Source: Firmicutes bacterium UBA5010
Lineage (GTDB): Bacteria > Bacillota > Clostridia > Tissierellales > Sedimentibacteraceae
DNA: 46,730 bases
Direction of reading: 5' to 3'
Assembly: GCA_002396645.1 (NCBI GenBank)
Contig: DGYI01000014.1
Span: forward strand, 93,284-140,013
Shown piece by piece: positions 1 to 8,490 of the stretch (the first letter of the stretch is position 1; every line of letters begins with the position of its first letter). A model generated the notes under the pieces. The model searched no databases. It was not told the origin of the DNA and worked only from the letters and a program-made list of their open reading frames with translations. The position numbers and the translations under genes were made by a program.

Positions 1-58
1 TATTAAAAATATTGTGGTATATCGATAGCAGTAAATAATTTAACTGTTATGAGGATGC

Positions 59-2380
59 TTACTCTACACTTTTGAGTGAAGATACCATATCTATGCTCTT
101 AAACTTTCTGCCCATAACGTAATTTATAAATATTGTAAAAGCAAGTATCAATAAACTGCCAAAAATAATACTGGAGGCAGATATGAAGGGAGCGATTTCC
201 ATATCAGGGTTTGTTGTCTGTGCCTGCATCATAAAAATCAATCCAAATCCAAGTGCTGTGCCAACAGGTAATCCGAATATGGTAATCCAGATGTTTTCAC
301 GCAGAACCAATCTTTCCATTTCCTTTTGATGAAACCCCAAAACCTTTAATGTGGCAAGCTCACGAATTCGTTCATGATAGTTCATATGACCCAGAACCAT
401 CATAACGGCAAAGGCCAATGATGCGGCAAAGATAATCAAAACTATCTGGACATTTTGTAAAAGTTTCAGAATAATCATGATGTTGGATTTCATTTCGGGT
501 TTTGTTTCAATCAGAGCGATATGCGGGTCATTGTGTAAAGCATTCAGATTCAATTGCTGTCCCCTTATTAAAAACACACTGATAGTAAACGGAATGGATG
601 ATACCTTTGAAAATGCAGTCTGGCTAATATAGATTTCATTACCTACAGGAAAATCTATGATATTTGCAATTTTAAGGGGAATAACCGTTCCATCCAATCT
701 CTCTGCTGTTATTGTACTTCCAATTTCTGCGTTCAGAGCTTTTGCCATTCTGGGGGTAATCAAGACGCCGTTATCCGGCAAGGCTATTTCTTTAACACCG
801 GAATCCATAAACCGTAGACTGCTTTGATTGTTTTCCATCACAACCAGATATGGATTTTGTACATTGCCATTTGCATCATAAATATAAATTCCGAAAGACA
901 TCGTGGCGTTAATAGCTTGTGCATCTTCCAGTGCCTCGTAAATATATCCCGCATCCTCGTAGCTCATAGGCGTTTTCAGCTTTATTTCCACATCGTAACG
1001 CATGGTTTTGTTAAATGCTCTATCAATCATAGCTACCATGGAGTCTCTCATTCCAAATCCACATAAAATCAAAGCGGTAGAAGCTATAATGCCCATAAAT
1101 CCCATCGTCATCCGTATCTTATTTCGAAAGAGATTTCTGGTGACGATTTTACCGCTAAAATTTAGGTTTTGCCAAAACAAAGGGATTTTTTCCAATAATA
1201 TTCTGTGACCAAGAGCGGGTGATTTAAGTCTCATAAGAGATGCCGGAGTGCTTTTTAATGATTTTTTACAGGAAAGAGAAGCCGCGCCGCAGGTAATGAC
1301 TGCTACGCACAGTGTTGACCATAAAAAGTGTATAGAAAACGCATCCACTCCGGTATAGGACATTGTATACCTAATAGCTCCAAGCTCATACATAAACTGT
1401 CCAAGATATCGGGAAATTAGCCAACCTAAAAACATGCTCGGAAGAGTAATCAAGATTCCATAAAAGGTATACCTCAATATAATTTCTCTTTTTGAATATC
1501 CGAGAGAGCGCAGTGTTCCCAAATTCTGACGTTGATTTTCCATCATTCTGCTTACAGTTATCCATGTAACAAGAGCTGCTGTTAAGAAAAAGGCAATTGG
1601 AAACAATGTTCCTATTTGTTTAACCCCTTCAAGGTCGTCCGCAATGTAGCGGTTGCTTGGCTGATACTGGCGGTTTATTATATTAACACTCCCAAGAAGC
1701 TCTCTGATAGATGCCGTCATTTCTGCATGAGAGCGCTCGGTATTTTCAGATAATGAAAGAATTAGTTCGTTATAATGAACTTCCGGAAATGCAGATGCAT
1801 TTGTATAGGCGAAACCGTAATGTTGATAATCAGGTATGCTCAGTCCGTCAGGTGCGTAATAAATGTATTCCGCACTACGCACAAGCCCCTTAATCAGCCA
1901 GTTCGTTTGCTGTTCACCGATAGAAAATCTTATAATATCGCCGGATTTCAGTCCATTCGCTTCGGCAAAGCGGATGTCCAGTAAAAGTGCATCAGTTTCG
2001 GTTCCGTCAAGCTGCGCACCATCCAGCAATTCAGGGATATTGATTTGTGATTGTCCGTCGACAGCATGAAGCCTCAACCTGGCGTTAATATCGCCGGATA
2101 ATCCAACCTCAACCATCTTTCGCCGTTGTGCCAGCTCTACATCCGTTAAAGCCTGTATCTGTTCCAAATCCAAGTCGGAAACATCCGCTTTATAGACCCA
2201 GTAATCAGATAGGTTTGCACTTTGGTAGTGAGTCTCTACACTGTTTTTCATCGTGCTGACATACAGGTTAATACCGCTGAACAAGGCTATTCCGAGGGTG
2301 CAGATACATACTATGGCAACAAAAGACCAGAGGCTTTCCCGGATGTCTCTAAAAATCTTTTTTTGAAGTATATTTACCAT
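59..2380 (-). CDS. ABC transporter permease, FtsX/MacB type
   Basis: The 773-residue protein has the layout of a duplicated FtsX-domain permease. There is one N-terminal membrane segment (about residues 18-42), a long extracytoplasmic region, three membrane segments (about 255-375), a second N-terminal-like segment (about 425-445), another extracytoplasmic region and three final membrane segments (about 640-765). Family members export lipids, peptides or antibiotics, or act as mechanotransmitters. The start overlaps the stop of the ATPase gene by 7 bases, so the two are translationally coupled. The conserved LG-x-LRSLGYS and LATLKVLGF cytoplasmic motifs follow the expected membrane segments. 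The substrate cannot be told from sequence. The divergent TetR gene is the probable regulator. Confidence 0.9.
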   Translation of the reverse strand: MVNILQKKIFRDIRESLWSFVAIVCICTLGIALFSGINLYVSTMKNSVETHYQSANLSDYWVYKADVSDLDLEQIQALTDVELAQRRKMVEVGLSGDINARLRLHAVDGQSQINIPELLDGAQLDGTETDALLLDIRFAEANGLKSGDIIRFSIGEQQTNWLIKGLVRSAEYIYYAPDGLSIPDYQHYGFAYTNASAFPEVHYNELILSLSENTERSHAEMTASIRELLGSVNIINRQYQPSNRYIADDLEGVKQIGTLFPIAFFLTAALVTWITVSRMMENQRQNLGTLRSLGYSKREIILRYTFYGILITLPSMFLGWLISRYLGQFMYELGAIRYTMSYTGVDAFSIHFLWSTLCVAVITCGAASLSCKKSLKSTPASLMRLKSPALGHRILLEKIPLFWQNLNFSGKIVTRNLFRNKIRMTMGFMGIIASTALILCGFGMRDSMVAMIDRAFNKTMRYDVEIKLKTPMSYEDAGYIYEALEDAQAINATMSFGIYIYDANGNVQNPYLVVMENNQSSLRFMDSGVKEIALPDNGVLITPRMAKALNAEIGSTITAERLDGTVIPLKIANIIDFPVGNEIYISQTAFSKVSSIPFTISVFLIRGQQLNLNALHNDPHIALIETKPEMKSNIMIILKLLQNVQIVLIIFAASLAFAVMMVLGHMNYHERIRELATLKVLGFHQKEMERLVLRENIWITIFGLPVGTALGFGLIFMMQAQTTNPDMEIAPFISASSIIFGSLLILAFTIFINYVMGRKFKSIDMVSSLKSVE

Positions 2381-3075
2381 TTTATTCCCTCCAAATTTGC
2401 GGGCATGTCCTGCACAATATCAGCAGATACTATGCCGTTTTTCATTTCGATAATGCGGTTGGCAATGGGTGCCAAAAGAGAATTATGTGTCACTATAATG
2501 ACCGTTTTTCTCATCTTGCGGCTGATATCGGATAAGACCCCGATAATATTTTTTCCGGTTTCGGTGTCGAGTGCGCCTGTCGGCTCATCACAAAGAAGTA
2601 AGTCAGGGTTTTTGCAAATAGCCCTTGCAATGGCAACACGCTGTTGCTCACCGCCCGAAAGTTGTCCGGGAAAATTGTGTATCCTATCCTTTAACCCTAC
2701 AATTCGCAGCGCTTCTTCCGGCTCCAGCGGTGATTTGCACACCTGTTTTGCAAGCTCAACATTTTCAAGAGCAGTTAAGTTTGGTATAAGATTATAAAAC
2801 TGAAAGACGAAACCAATTTTATAGCGTCGATAATCGGTTAGCTCTAAATCACTCATGGCAGTAATATCTTGACCACCAAAAATAATTTTGCCGGATGTGG
2901 CTGTTTCCATGCCTCCAAGAAGATTAAGCACTGTGGTTTTGCCCGCACCGCTGGGACCGAGTATAATACAAAGCTCACCGCTTTTAACCGTAAATGATAC
3001 TTTCTTTGCTGCATGGATTGTCATCTCACCCATTTGATAATTCTTGCTAACATTCTCAAAAATAATATTTGCCAT
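2374..3075 (-). CDS. ABC transporter ATP-binding protein, MacB/LolD type
   Basis: A complete 233-residue ATPase that powers the permease encoded just downstream. Walker A GPSGAGKTT is at residues 40-48, the Q-loop Gln at 92, the signature LSGGEQQ at 139-145, Walker B ending in DE at 163-164, and the switch His at 197. The spacing and the FQFYNLIPNLTALENV stretch are typical of the LolD/MacB/FtsE branch, whose members pair with FtsX-type permeases rather than with nutrient importers. It is the first gene of a two-gene leftward operon and is divergent from a TetR regulator. Base composition here is somewhat more G+C-rich than in the fab operon, which fits acquisition, but that is only an impression. 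Confidence 0.95.
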   Translation of the reverse strand: MANIIFENVSKNYQMGEMTIHAAKKVSFTVKSGELCIILGPSGAGKTTVLNLLGGMETATSGKIIFGGQDITAMSDLELTDYRRYKIGFVFQFYNLIPNLTALENVELAKQVCKSPLEPEEALRIVGLKDRIHNFPGQLSGGEQQRVAIARAICKNPDLLLCDEPTGALDTETGKNIIGVLSDISRKMRKTVIIVTHNSLLAPIANRIIEMKNGIVSADIVQDMPANLEGIKW

Positions 3076-3089
3076 TGTAGTACTCCTTT

Positions 3090-3201
3090 CAAGATATAGA
3101 CTTTAAAGATTATAATTGTCTAAATAATATAATAATCTATATATCTTGACTTGTCAATAACTAAGTGATATATTATTTACATATTAAATCTAAAAAGTCT
3201 A
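3090..3201. promoter_or_regulatory. Divergent control region of the ABC operon and tetR
   Basis: The gap between the divergent genes holds inverted repeats that could bind the TetR protein. CAAGATATAGA (3090-3100) is nearly complementary to TCTATATATCTTG (3136-3148), with two extra bases in the second arm. TAGACTTT (3097-3104) has its exact complement AAAGTCTA at 3194-3201, next to the tetR ribosome binding site. A short palindrome TTGACTTGTCAA lies just after the first pair. Which of these is the operator cannot be decided by eye. Confidence 0.4.
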
Positions 3202-3223
3202 TAATTTTGAGAGGTGATTTTGT

Positions 3224-3844
3224 TTGGACGGATTTGAAAAAAGAAGAAATGATAAGAAAAAAGTCATCATGCAGACAGCTCTGGAGCTATTCGATCAATA
3301 TGGATTTGACAAGATATCAATGACTGATATTGCGAAAAAGGCGCATGTTTCAAGAGCATCCATATATAATTTTTTTGAGAGCAAGGACAATCTCAGAAGA
3401 ATTATAATAAAAGATATTTTAGATGACAGTATTAGAAATGTACAAGAGCTGCTTGAAGAACAAAGTAACTTTATTGATAAAATCAGCAAGTATATTCAAA
3501 TACGAACATGGTATTATGATAAGTACAGCTTGCAATTCTTTTTTGACACGGTGGAAACTGACCTTGAAATTCGCCGGCATTTCGATGATTTCACCGCCGC
3601 ACACAGACAGCTGCTAATGAGATTCATAGCTGAGGGTAAAGAGTCCGGGGTTTTCTCGCATAATATATCTACAGCTGCAATCGAAATATATATTGATATC
3701 TTTCAATCATACTATCTCCATAATATGCGTAACAGAGAAATTCTCGATAGATTTGAGCACAATCCTAAGCTGGCACAGGAAATAAATATGTTGTTTCTGG
3801 CAGGGTTAATTCAAGAAAAAGCAAATGGTGAATCCAGTTCCTAA
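3224..3844 (+). CDS. TetR/AcrR family transcriptional regulator
   Basis: A 206-residue regulator with a typical N-terminal TetR DNA-binding domain (about residues 8-55; the DQYGFDKISMTDIAKKAHVS stretch and the following SIYNFFESKDNL are diagnostic). A helical ligand-binding domain follows that matches no specific subfamily I can name. The start is TTG, chosen because GAGGTGAT (3211-3218) lies at correct spacing and no ATG start is available nearby. It is divergent from the ABC exporter genes and probably represses them until a ligand binds, as is usual for this arrangement. A hairpin terminator follows the stop. Confidence 0.9.
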   Translation: MDGFEKRRNDKKKVIMQTALELFDQYGFDKISMTDIAKKAHVSRASIYNFFESKDNLRRIIIKDILDDSIRNVQELLEEQSNFIDKISKYIQIRTWYYDKYSLQFFFDTVETDLEIRRHFDDFTAAHRQLLMRFIAEGKESGVFSHNISTAAIEIYIDIFQSYYLHNMRNREILDRFEHNPKLAQEINMLFLAGLIQEKANGESSS

Positions 3845-3854
3845 AAGTAAAATT

Positions 3855-3886
3855 AACTGTTGCAAATTGCATTTGCAGCAGTTTTT
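3855..3886 (+). terminator. Rho-independent terminator of tetR
   Basis: AACTGTTGCAAA (3855-3866) pairs with TTTGCAGCAGTT (3872-3883) through 12 positions with one G-U pair and a 5-base loop, followed by a short T run. Confidence 0.7.
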
Positions 3887-3989
3887 GAATTTAAGCAAAT
3901 GCAATTAAATTTACACAATAATTTATTTGTATTTAATATTTGCTTATCAATATCGATAAATTTTACAAAATATTTACAAAAAATGGGTA

Positions 3990-4040
3990 TTGACATAATT
4001 AAATAAATATAGTATATTCTATAGATAGTTAGACAAACTA
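3990..4040 (+). promoter_or_regulatory. fab operon promoter with FabT-like operator
   Basis: TTGACA (3990-3995), a 17-base spacer and TATATT (4013-4018) make a near-consensus vegetative promoter. The imperfect palindrome TAGATAGTTAGACAAACTA (4022-4040) lies across the expected transcription start. Its complement shares the core GTCTAACTA with the element before acpP at 5477. The position suits repression by the MarR protein encoded immediately downstream. Confidence 0.75.
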
Positions 4041-4065
4041 CATATTTAGAAACGGAGGTATTATA

Positions 4066-4524
4066 TTGGACTTATTTGCCGAAGCTTTAAATGATATTTT
4101 AGTTAAAGCATATCGCAATATTTTGCGGCTTGAGGAGCAAAGTTTAAAAACTATCAGTGACACCAGTCTTTCTATTAATGAAATGCATTTAATCGAATGT
4201 GTGGGAAAAGGAAAGGAAGAGGGGGTTACTATAAGTAATCTTGCTTCGGAACTGTGCATAACAAGACCATCTGCGACAATAGCTGTCAATAAGCTTGAGA
4301 AAAAAGGATATGTAAAAAAAATAAATTGTCAGGATGATGGCAGAGTAGTATATGTTGTTTTAACAGACAAGGGTCGTAAAATAGATGATATTCACAGGCA
4401 ATATCACCTTAATATGGTTGATGCAATAAGTAAGGAGCTAAGCGAAAACGAAAGAAGATATCTTATAGAAGGAATTCATAAATTAAATAATTATTTTAAA
4501 AAAAGTATTGGAGAAAAGAAATGA
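4066..4524 (+). CDS. fabT: MarR-family regulator of fatty acid synthesis (FabT-like)
   Basis: A 152-residue winged-helix MarR protein heading the fatty acid synthesis operon, the position FabT occupies in streptococci and many clostridia. FabT represses fab genes and in streptococci is strengthened by long-chain acyl-ACP. The wHTH spans about residues 55-110, with the recognition helix near ITRPSATIAVNKLEKKGYV and the wing near DDGRVVYV. The start is TTG with GGAGGT (4054-4059) seven bases ahead. The stop overlaps the fabH start (ATGA). It is paralogous to the MarR gene at 27718; both contain SINEMH. The functional name rests on context and family. Confidence 0.85.
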   Translation: MDLFAEALNDILVKAYRNILRLEEQSLKTISDTSLSINEMHLIECVGKGKEEGVTISNLASELCITRPSATIAVNKLEKKGYVKKINCQDDGRVVYVVLTDKGRKIDDIHRQYHLNMVDAISKELSENERRYLIEGIHKLNNYFKKSIGEKK

Positions 4525-5474
4525 GCTTTAAAGTACTAGGTACAGGGAGCTATGTTCCTCCCAAAGTAGTAACTAATGACGAACTTTCAAGTTTTTTGGA
4601 TACTTCCGATGAATGGATAATGCAAAGAGTAGGAGTAAAACAACGTCATATCTGTACTACCGAAACCGCGGCAGATCTCGCTTATGAGGCAGCGCTTAGG
4701 GCTTTGGAGGATAGCAATACAAAACCTGAAGAACTTGACATGATAATATGTGCTACTGTAAGTAATGAAGATGTTTCTCCCTCACTTGCATGCAGTGTGC
4801 AGAAGCTTTTAAAGGCAAGCTGCCCTGCAATGGATATTAACGCTGCATGCAGTGCATTTATATTTATGCTTGAAACTGCGGCAGGATTCTTTGCTCTGAA
4901 AAAGCTGAATAAGATTCTGGTTATAGGAGCGGAGAGAATGAGCCGTATTTTGGACTGGGAGGATAGAGGAACCTGTGTTATATTCGGTGATGGAGCAGGT
5001 GCACTGTTACTTGGAGCCGGTGATAACTACATTTATTCAAAACTAAATACAATTGGGGATGATACAGTTATAAAAATCCCTAATCCGACAGGGAATTCTC
5101 CTTTTTATGAAGGACCTGTAAATAATCCTGTTGTATATATGAACGGGCAGGAAACATATAAATTTGCCGTAAATGCAATGTGCAAAGATTTAAAGGAAGC
5201 AATACTTAATTCAGGTCTGTCGGAAGAAGACATAGCTATGGTTATACCGCATCAAGCCAATATCCGCATAATAGATGCAGCTAAAAAAAGACTCAATATA
5301 CCTGCGGATAGATTTTACGCAAATATTGACAAATACGGAAACACATCAGCAGCAAGTATACCGATAGCTATTGATGAACTAAATAAAAACGGAAAATTAA
5401 AAGAAAATGACAATCTGGCATTATGCGCATTTGGAGGCGGTCTTTCAAGCGCAGCATGTATTTTAAGGTGGTAA
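4521..5474 (+). CDS. fabH: 3-oxoacyl-ACP synthase III
   Basis: Starts fatty acid synthesis by condensing an acyl-CoA primer with malonyl-ACP in the cytoplasm. The 317-residue length is normal. The catalytic triad is visible: Cys110 in DINAACSAF, His244 in IPHQANIRI and Asn274 in YGNTSAASIP. The start codon overlaps the regulator's stop (ATGA), implying translational coupling. A branched-chain or straight-chain primer preference cannot be read from the sequence. Confidence 0.97.
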   Translation: MSFKVLGTGSYVPPKVVTNDELSSFLDTSDEWIMQRVGVKQRHICTTETAADLAYEAALRALEDSNTKPEELDMIICATVSNEDVSPSLACSVQKLLKASCPAMDINAACSAFIFMLETAAGFFALKKLNKILVIGAERMSRILDWEDRGTCVIFGDGAGALLLGAGDNYIYSKLNTIGDDTVIKIPNPTGNSPFYEGPVNNPVVYMNGQETYKFAVNAMCKDLKEAILNSGLSEEDIAMVIPHQANIRIIDAAKKRLNIPADRFYANIDKYGNTSAASIPIAIDELNKNGKLKENDNLALCAFGGGLSSAACILRW

Positions 5475-5476
5475 AA

Positions 5477-5497
5477 TTAGATAGTCTAACTAACTTA
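5477..5497 (+). promoter_or_regulatory. Second FabT-like operator, before acpP
   Basis: TTAGATAGTCTAACTA begins here. Within it TTAGA-TAG-TCTAA (5477-5489) is a perfect inverted repeat. It shares the GTCTAACTA core with the complement of the promoter operator at 4022-4040. An internal regulatory site between fabH and acpP would let the regulator tune acpP and the downstream genes separately. I see no convincing -35/-10 pair beside it, so it may act as a road-block or on a weak internal promoter. Confidence 0.6.
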
Positions 5498-5539
5498 AAT
5501 AGGAATTATAAAATATTTTAAATTATTAGGAGAGTAAAA

Positions 5540-5761
5540 ATGAATTTAGAAAAATTATCAAAAATTATAGCGGAGCATGTAGAATGCGATATTGAATCAA
5601 TAAAAGAGGACACAACATTTGAGAGTTTAGGTATTGACTCGCTTGATACTGTTGAAATGGTCATGGAGCTAGAAGAAGAATTAGGCGCTGAATTGCAGCT
5701 TGATGAAAAACTGCTTACAGTAGGAGATTTACTGAGATTTATACAAAAGAAATTAGGATAA
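5540..5761 (+). CDS. acpP: Acyl carrier protein
   Basis: A 73-residue acidic helical protein carrying the growing acyl chain on 4'-phosphopantetheine. The attachment serine is Ser34 in the signature GIDSLDTVEM. Helix II (VEMVMELEEELGAEL) is typically acidic for docking to Fab enzymes. AGGAG lies 6-8 bases ahead of the ATG. It sits between fabH and fabK as in many clostridial fab operons. Confidence 0.97.
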   Translation: MNLEKLSKIIAEHVECDIESIKEDTTFESLGIDSLDTVEMVMELEEELGAELQLDEKLLTVGDLLRFIQKKLG

Positions 5762-5793
5762 TATAAGACCAAAAGGAGGAAATGTAAATAATT

Positions 5794-6738
5794 ATGATAA
5801 AAACACCGGTTTGTGAGCTTCTGGGTATTAAATATCCTATATTTCAAGGCGGTATGGCATGGATTGCCGACGGCAGACTTGCCGCTTCAGTATCTGATGC
5901 GGGAGGACTTGGAATAATAGCTGCAATGAATGCAGGAGCCGATTATTTAAAAGAGCAGATTAATATTGCAAGAAGAATAACCGATAAGCCCTTTGGTGTA
6001 AATATTATGCTTATGAGTCCACATGCAGATCAGATATCAGATATTGTTATTGAAGAAAAAATACCGGTTGTTGTAACAGGTGCGGGAAACCCCTCAAAAT
6101 ATATGAAAAAATGGATTGAAGCAGGCATTAAGATCATACCCGTTGTACCATCTGTTTCCCTGGCGAAGATGGTTGAAAGGGCTGGAGCCTGCGCTGTCAT
6201 AGCTGAAGGGGGAGAAAGCGGCGGTCACGTCGGAGACCTCACAACTATGAGTCTGGTTCCTCAGGTATGCGATGCAGTAAATATACCGGTGATAGCAGCA
6301 GGCGGCATAGCAGACGGAAGAGGAGTTTGCGCTTCCTTTATGCTTGGGGCTCAGGGTGTTCAGCTAGGTACGCGCTTTCTTGTGGCAAAAGAATGCTCAG
6401 TTCATCAGACATATAAGGATAAAATTATAAAAGCTTCAGATATCTCAACCATAGTTACGGGCAAAAGACTCGGTCATCCTGTAAGAAGCTTAAAAACTCC
6501 GTTTTCAAAGGATTATTACAAGGCAGAATACTCAGATATATCAAATGAAGAGTTAGAAGCAAAAGCAGTAGGTGCTTTGAGACTGGCAGCTGTTGAAGGC
6601 GATGAAAAAAGAGGCTGTTTTTTAGCAGGACAAATTGCCGGAATGGTTGACAAAGAGCAAAATGCAGCCGAAATTATTCATGAAATATTTGAAGAAGCAG
6701 AATTAATTTTAAATAGAGTAAAAGCTTTAATTAAATGA
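5794..6738 (+). CDS. fabK: Enoyl-ACP reductase II (FMN-dependent)
   Basis: Carries out the last reductive step of each elongation cycle, enoyl-ACP to acyl-ACP, with NAD(P)H and FMN. The 314-residue TIM-barrel of the nitronate monooxygenase-like family shows FQGGMAWIADG near the N-terminus, the AEGGESGGHVG active-site segment with its conserved His, and the AAGGIADGRG and LGAQGVQLGTRF phosphate-binding segments. Position between acpP and fabD separates it from true nitronate monooxygenases. The ribosome site AGGAGG (5774-5779) is 14 bases from the ATG, rather far, but the nearer ATG at 5783 is followed at once by a stop. No fabI is in the window, so intrinsic triclosan tolerance would be expected. 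Confidence 0.95.
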   Translation: MIKTPVCELLGIKYPIFQGGMAWIADGRLAASVSDAGGLGIIAAMNAGADYLKEQINIARRITDKPFGVNIMLMSPHADQISDIVIEEKIPVVVTGAGNPSKYMKKWIEAGIKIIPVVPSVSLAKMVERAGACAVIAEGGESGGHVGDLTTMSLVPQVCDAVNIPVIAAGGIADGRGVCASFMLGAQGVQLGTRFLVAKECSVHQTYKDKIIKASDISTIVTGKRLGHPVRSLKTPFSKDYYKAEYSDISNEELEAKAVGALRLAAVEGDEKRGCFLAGQIAGMVDKEQNAAEIIHEIFEEAELILNRVKALIK

Positions 6739-6756
6739 AAAATAATGAAAGGATAT

Positions 6757-6807
6757 GCGCCGAGCCCATACACAAGTCTTTTTTTATTTGTGAAATCGGT
6801 GCATGGG
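6757..6807 (+). promoter_or_regulatory. Shared leader hairpin element, copy 1 (before fabD)
   Basis: The conserved 5' segment CCGAGCCCATACACAAG (6760-6776) recurs before two other genes (25474 and 45926). GCGCCGA (6757-6763) can pair with TCGGTGC (6796-6802), with one G-U. CACAA (6771-6775) pairs with TTGTG (6788-6792), and CCCAT (6765-6769) with ATGGG (6803-6807). The last pairing crosses the first, so a pseudoknot is possible. The 3' arm ends seven bases before the fabD start, where no normal ribosome binding site is seen. Confidence 0.5.
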
Positions 6808-6814
6808 TAAATAG

Positions 6815-7732
6815 ATGGGTAAAATAGCTTTTTTATTTTCAGGTCAAGGAGCACAGCATCCCGGGATGGGGCTTGATTTATATAATAACAGTCCTATAGC
6901 AAAAAAATTATTTGAGCAGTTAGAGCTGATTAAACCGGGAACTATGTCATTGTGCTTTAACGGAACAAAGGAAGAGCTGACTCAAACCAAGAACACTCAG
7001 CCTTGCTTATATTGTGTGGACTTAGCCGCAGCACTGTCTTTATATGAAAACGGGGTAACTCCTGATGTATTGGCAGGATTCTCACTTGGTGAGCTTGCAG
7101 CGTTAAGTTTTGCAGGCAGCATGAGCTATGAAGACGGCTTTAAAATAGTGTGCAAGCGCGGAGAATATATGCAGGATGCCGGAGATGAGCGCGAAAGCTC
7201 AATGATAGCAGTGGTAAAACTTGATAATGAAACTGTAGAAAATTTATGCAAAAAGTATAATGAGGTTTATCCGGTTAATTATAACTATCCGGGACAGCTT
7301 GTAGTATCGGGGTTAAAAGCGGAAATGGAGCTGTTTAAGCTTGATGTAAAAGAAGCGGGAGGCAAAGCTCTGCCCCTTAGCGTAAGCGGTGCATTTCACT
7401 CTCCTTTTATGCTGTCGGCGGAAAAAAGATTTAAAGAGTATCTTAAGGAGTTTGAATTTAATCTTCCTAAAATACCTGTATATTCAAATTGTACTGCTGT
7501 ACCTTATACTCAGGATGTCGCGGCACTATTAACAAGTCAGCTTATGAATCCTGTTTTATGGCAAAAATCAGTTGAAAATATGATGAATAACGGAGTGGAT
7601 ACCTTTATTGAAGTAGGAGTAGGAAAGACACTCAGCGGCTTTATATCTAAGATATCTCAAGATGTATCTGTCTATAATATAGAGGATATGGAAAGCCTTA
7701 GAAGGACAGTAGAGGAGGTTAAGAGATGTTAA
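6815..7732 (+). CDS. fabD: Malonyl-CoA:ACP transacylase
   Basis: Loads malonyl groups onto acyl carrier protein for FabH and FabF. The 305-residue length is normal. GQGAQ is at residues 10-14, the nucleophile Ser90 lies in GFSLGE (GHSLGE in most homologs; here Phe replaces His), and the catalytic His195 lies in GAFHSPFM. The start lacks a clear Shine-Dalgarno; the preceding GGG belongs to the 3' arm of the leader hairpin, hinting at translational control. The 3' end overlaps fabG by 7 bases. Confidence 0.95.
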   Translation: MGKIAFLFSGQGAQHPGMGLDLYNNSPIAKKLFEQLELIKPGTMSLCFNGTKEELTQTKNTQPCLYCVDLAAALSLYENGVTPDVLAGFSLGELAALSFAGSMSYEDGFKIVCKRGEYMQDAGDERESSMIAVVKLDNETVENLCKKYNEVYPVNYNYPGQLVVSGLKAEMELFKLDVKEAGGKALPLSVSGAFHSPFMLSAEKRFKEYLKEFEFNLPKIPVYSNCTAVPYTQDVAALLTSQLMNPVLWQKSVENMMNNGVDTFIEVGVGKTLSGFISKISQDVSVYNIEDMESLRRTVEEVKRC

Positions 7733-8454
7733 AGGGTAAAACTGCTGTTATTACAGGCGGTTCAAGAGGGATAGGCAAAGCAGTAGCTCTTAAATTTGCA
7801 CAACATGGTGCAGATATTGCAATTATATATTCAGGAAATGAAGAAAAAGCCTTAGAAACATGTGCTGAAGCTGAACATTCAGGCGTAAAGGCATATAGCT
7901 TTAAGTGCGATGTATCTGATTTCAATGCAGTAAAACAGACAATTTCCGAAATAATAGAAAAACTCGGCACAATAGATATACTCATAAACAATGCAGGTAT
8001 AACAAAAGACGGATTGATTCTATCTATGAAAGAGGAGAGCTATGATGCTGTTTTAGACACAAATTTAAAAGGCGCCTTTAATATGATAAGGCATTGCTCA
8101 AGTATATTTTTAAAGAAAAAAACCGGAAAAATAATAAATATAAGCTCTGTTTCGGGAATTATAGGCAACGCAGGGCAAGCTAATTATTCCGCATCAAAAG
8201 CAGGACTTATAGGACTTACAAAATCAGTTGCAAGAGAACTTGCCAGCAGAAATATATGCTGCAATGCAATTGCACCGGGATTTATTGAAACAGATATGAC
8301 TCAAAATATAGATGATACTAACCAGCTTTTAAGCAGCATACCTCTCGGAAGAATGGGAAAAACAGAGGATGTAGCTAATCTTGTCATATTTTTATGCAGT
8401 GCTGATTACATAACAGGTGAAGTTATAAAAGTAGACGGCGGATTGGCGATGTAA
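7726..8454 (+). CDS. fabG: 3-oxoacyl-ACP reductase
   Basis: Reduces 3-oxoacyl-ACP to 3-hydroxyacyl-ACP with NADPH. It is a classical 242-residue short-chain dehydrogenase with cofactor motif GGSRGIG at 11-17, NNAG at 88-91, and catalytic Ser140, Tyr154 and Lys158 in YSASK. The start overlaps the end of fabD, and GAGGTTAAGAG supplies the ribosome site. Its position inside the fab operon makes the FabG assignment firm, unlike that of the SDR at 35017. Confidence 0.97.
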   Translation: MLKGKTAVITGGSRGIGKAVALKFAQHGADIAIIYSGNEEKALETCAEAEHSGVKAYSFKCDVSDFNAVKQTISEIIEKLGTIDILINNAGITKDGLILSMKEESYDAVLDTNLKGAFNMIRHCSSIFLKKKTGKIINISSVSGIIGNAGQANYSASKAGLIGLTKSVARELASRNICCNAIAPGFIETDMTQNIDDTNQLLSSIPLGRMGKTEDVANLVIFLCSADYITGEVIKVDGGLAM

Positions 8455-8490
8455 AACTTTGGTGATTGTAATGGAGGAAATTATAAAAAT

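Noticed and set aside
2222..2797. A 191-residue open frame antisense to the ABC genes
   Set aside because: It is a shadow of two well-supported genes on the other strand and has no family features.
6755..6793. A 12-codon leader frame (MRRAHTQVFFYL) with a Shine-Dalgarno inside leader copy 1
   Set aside because: The other two copies do not preserve this frame or its start; copy 2's ATG runs into the YibE/F gene out of frame and copy 3's frame encodes a different peptide. The conserved feature is the 5' arm of the hairpin, not a peptide.
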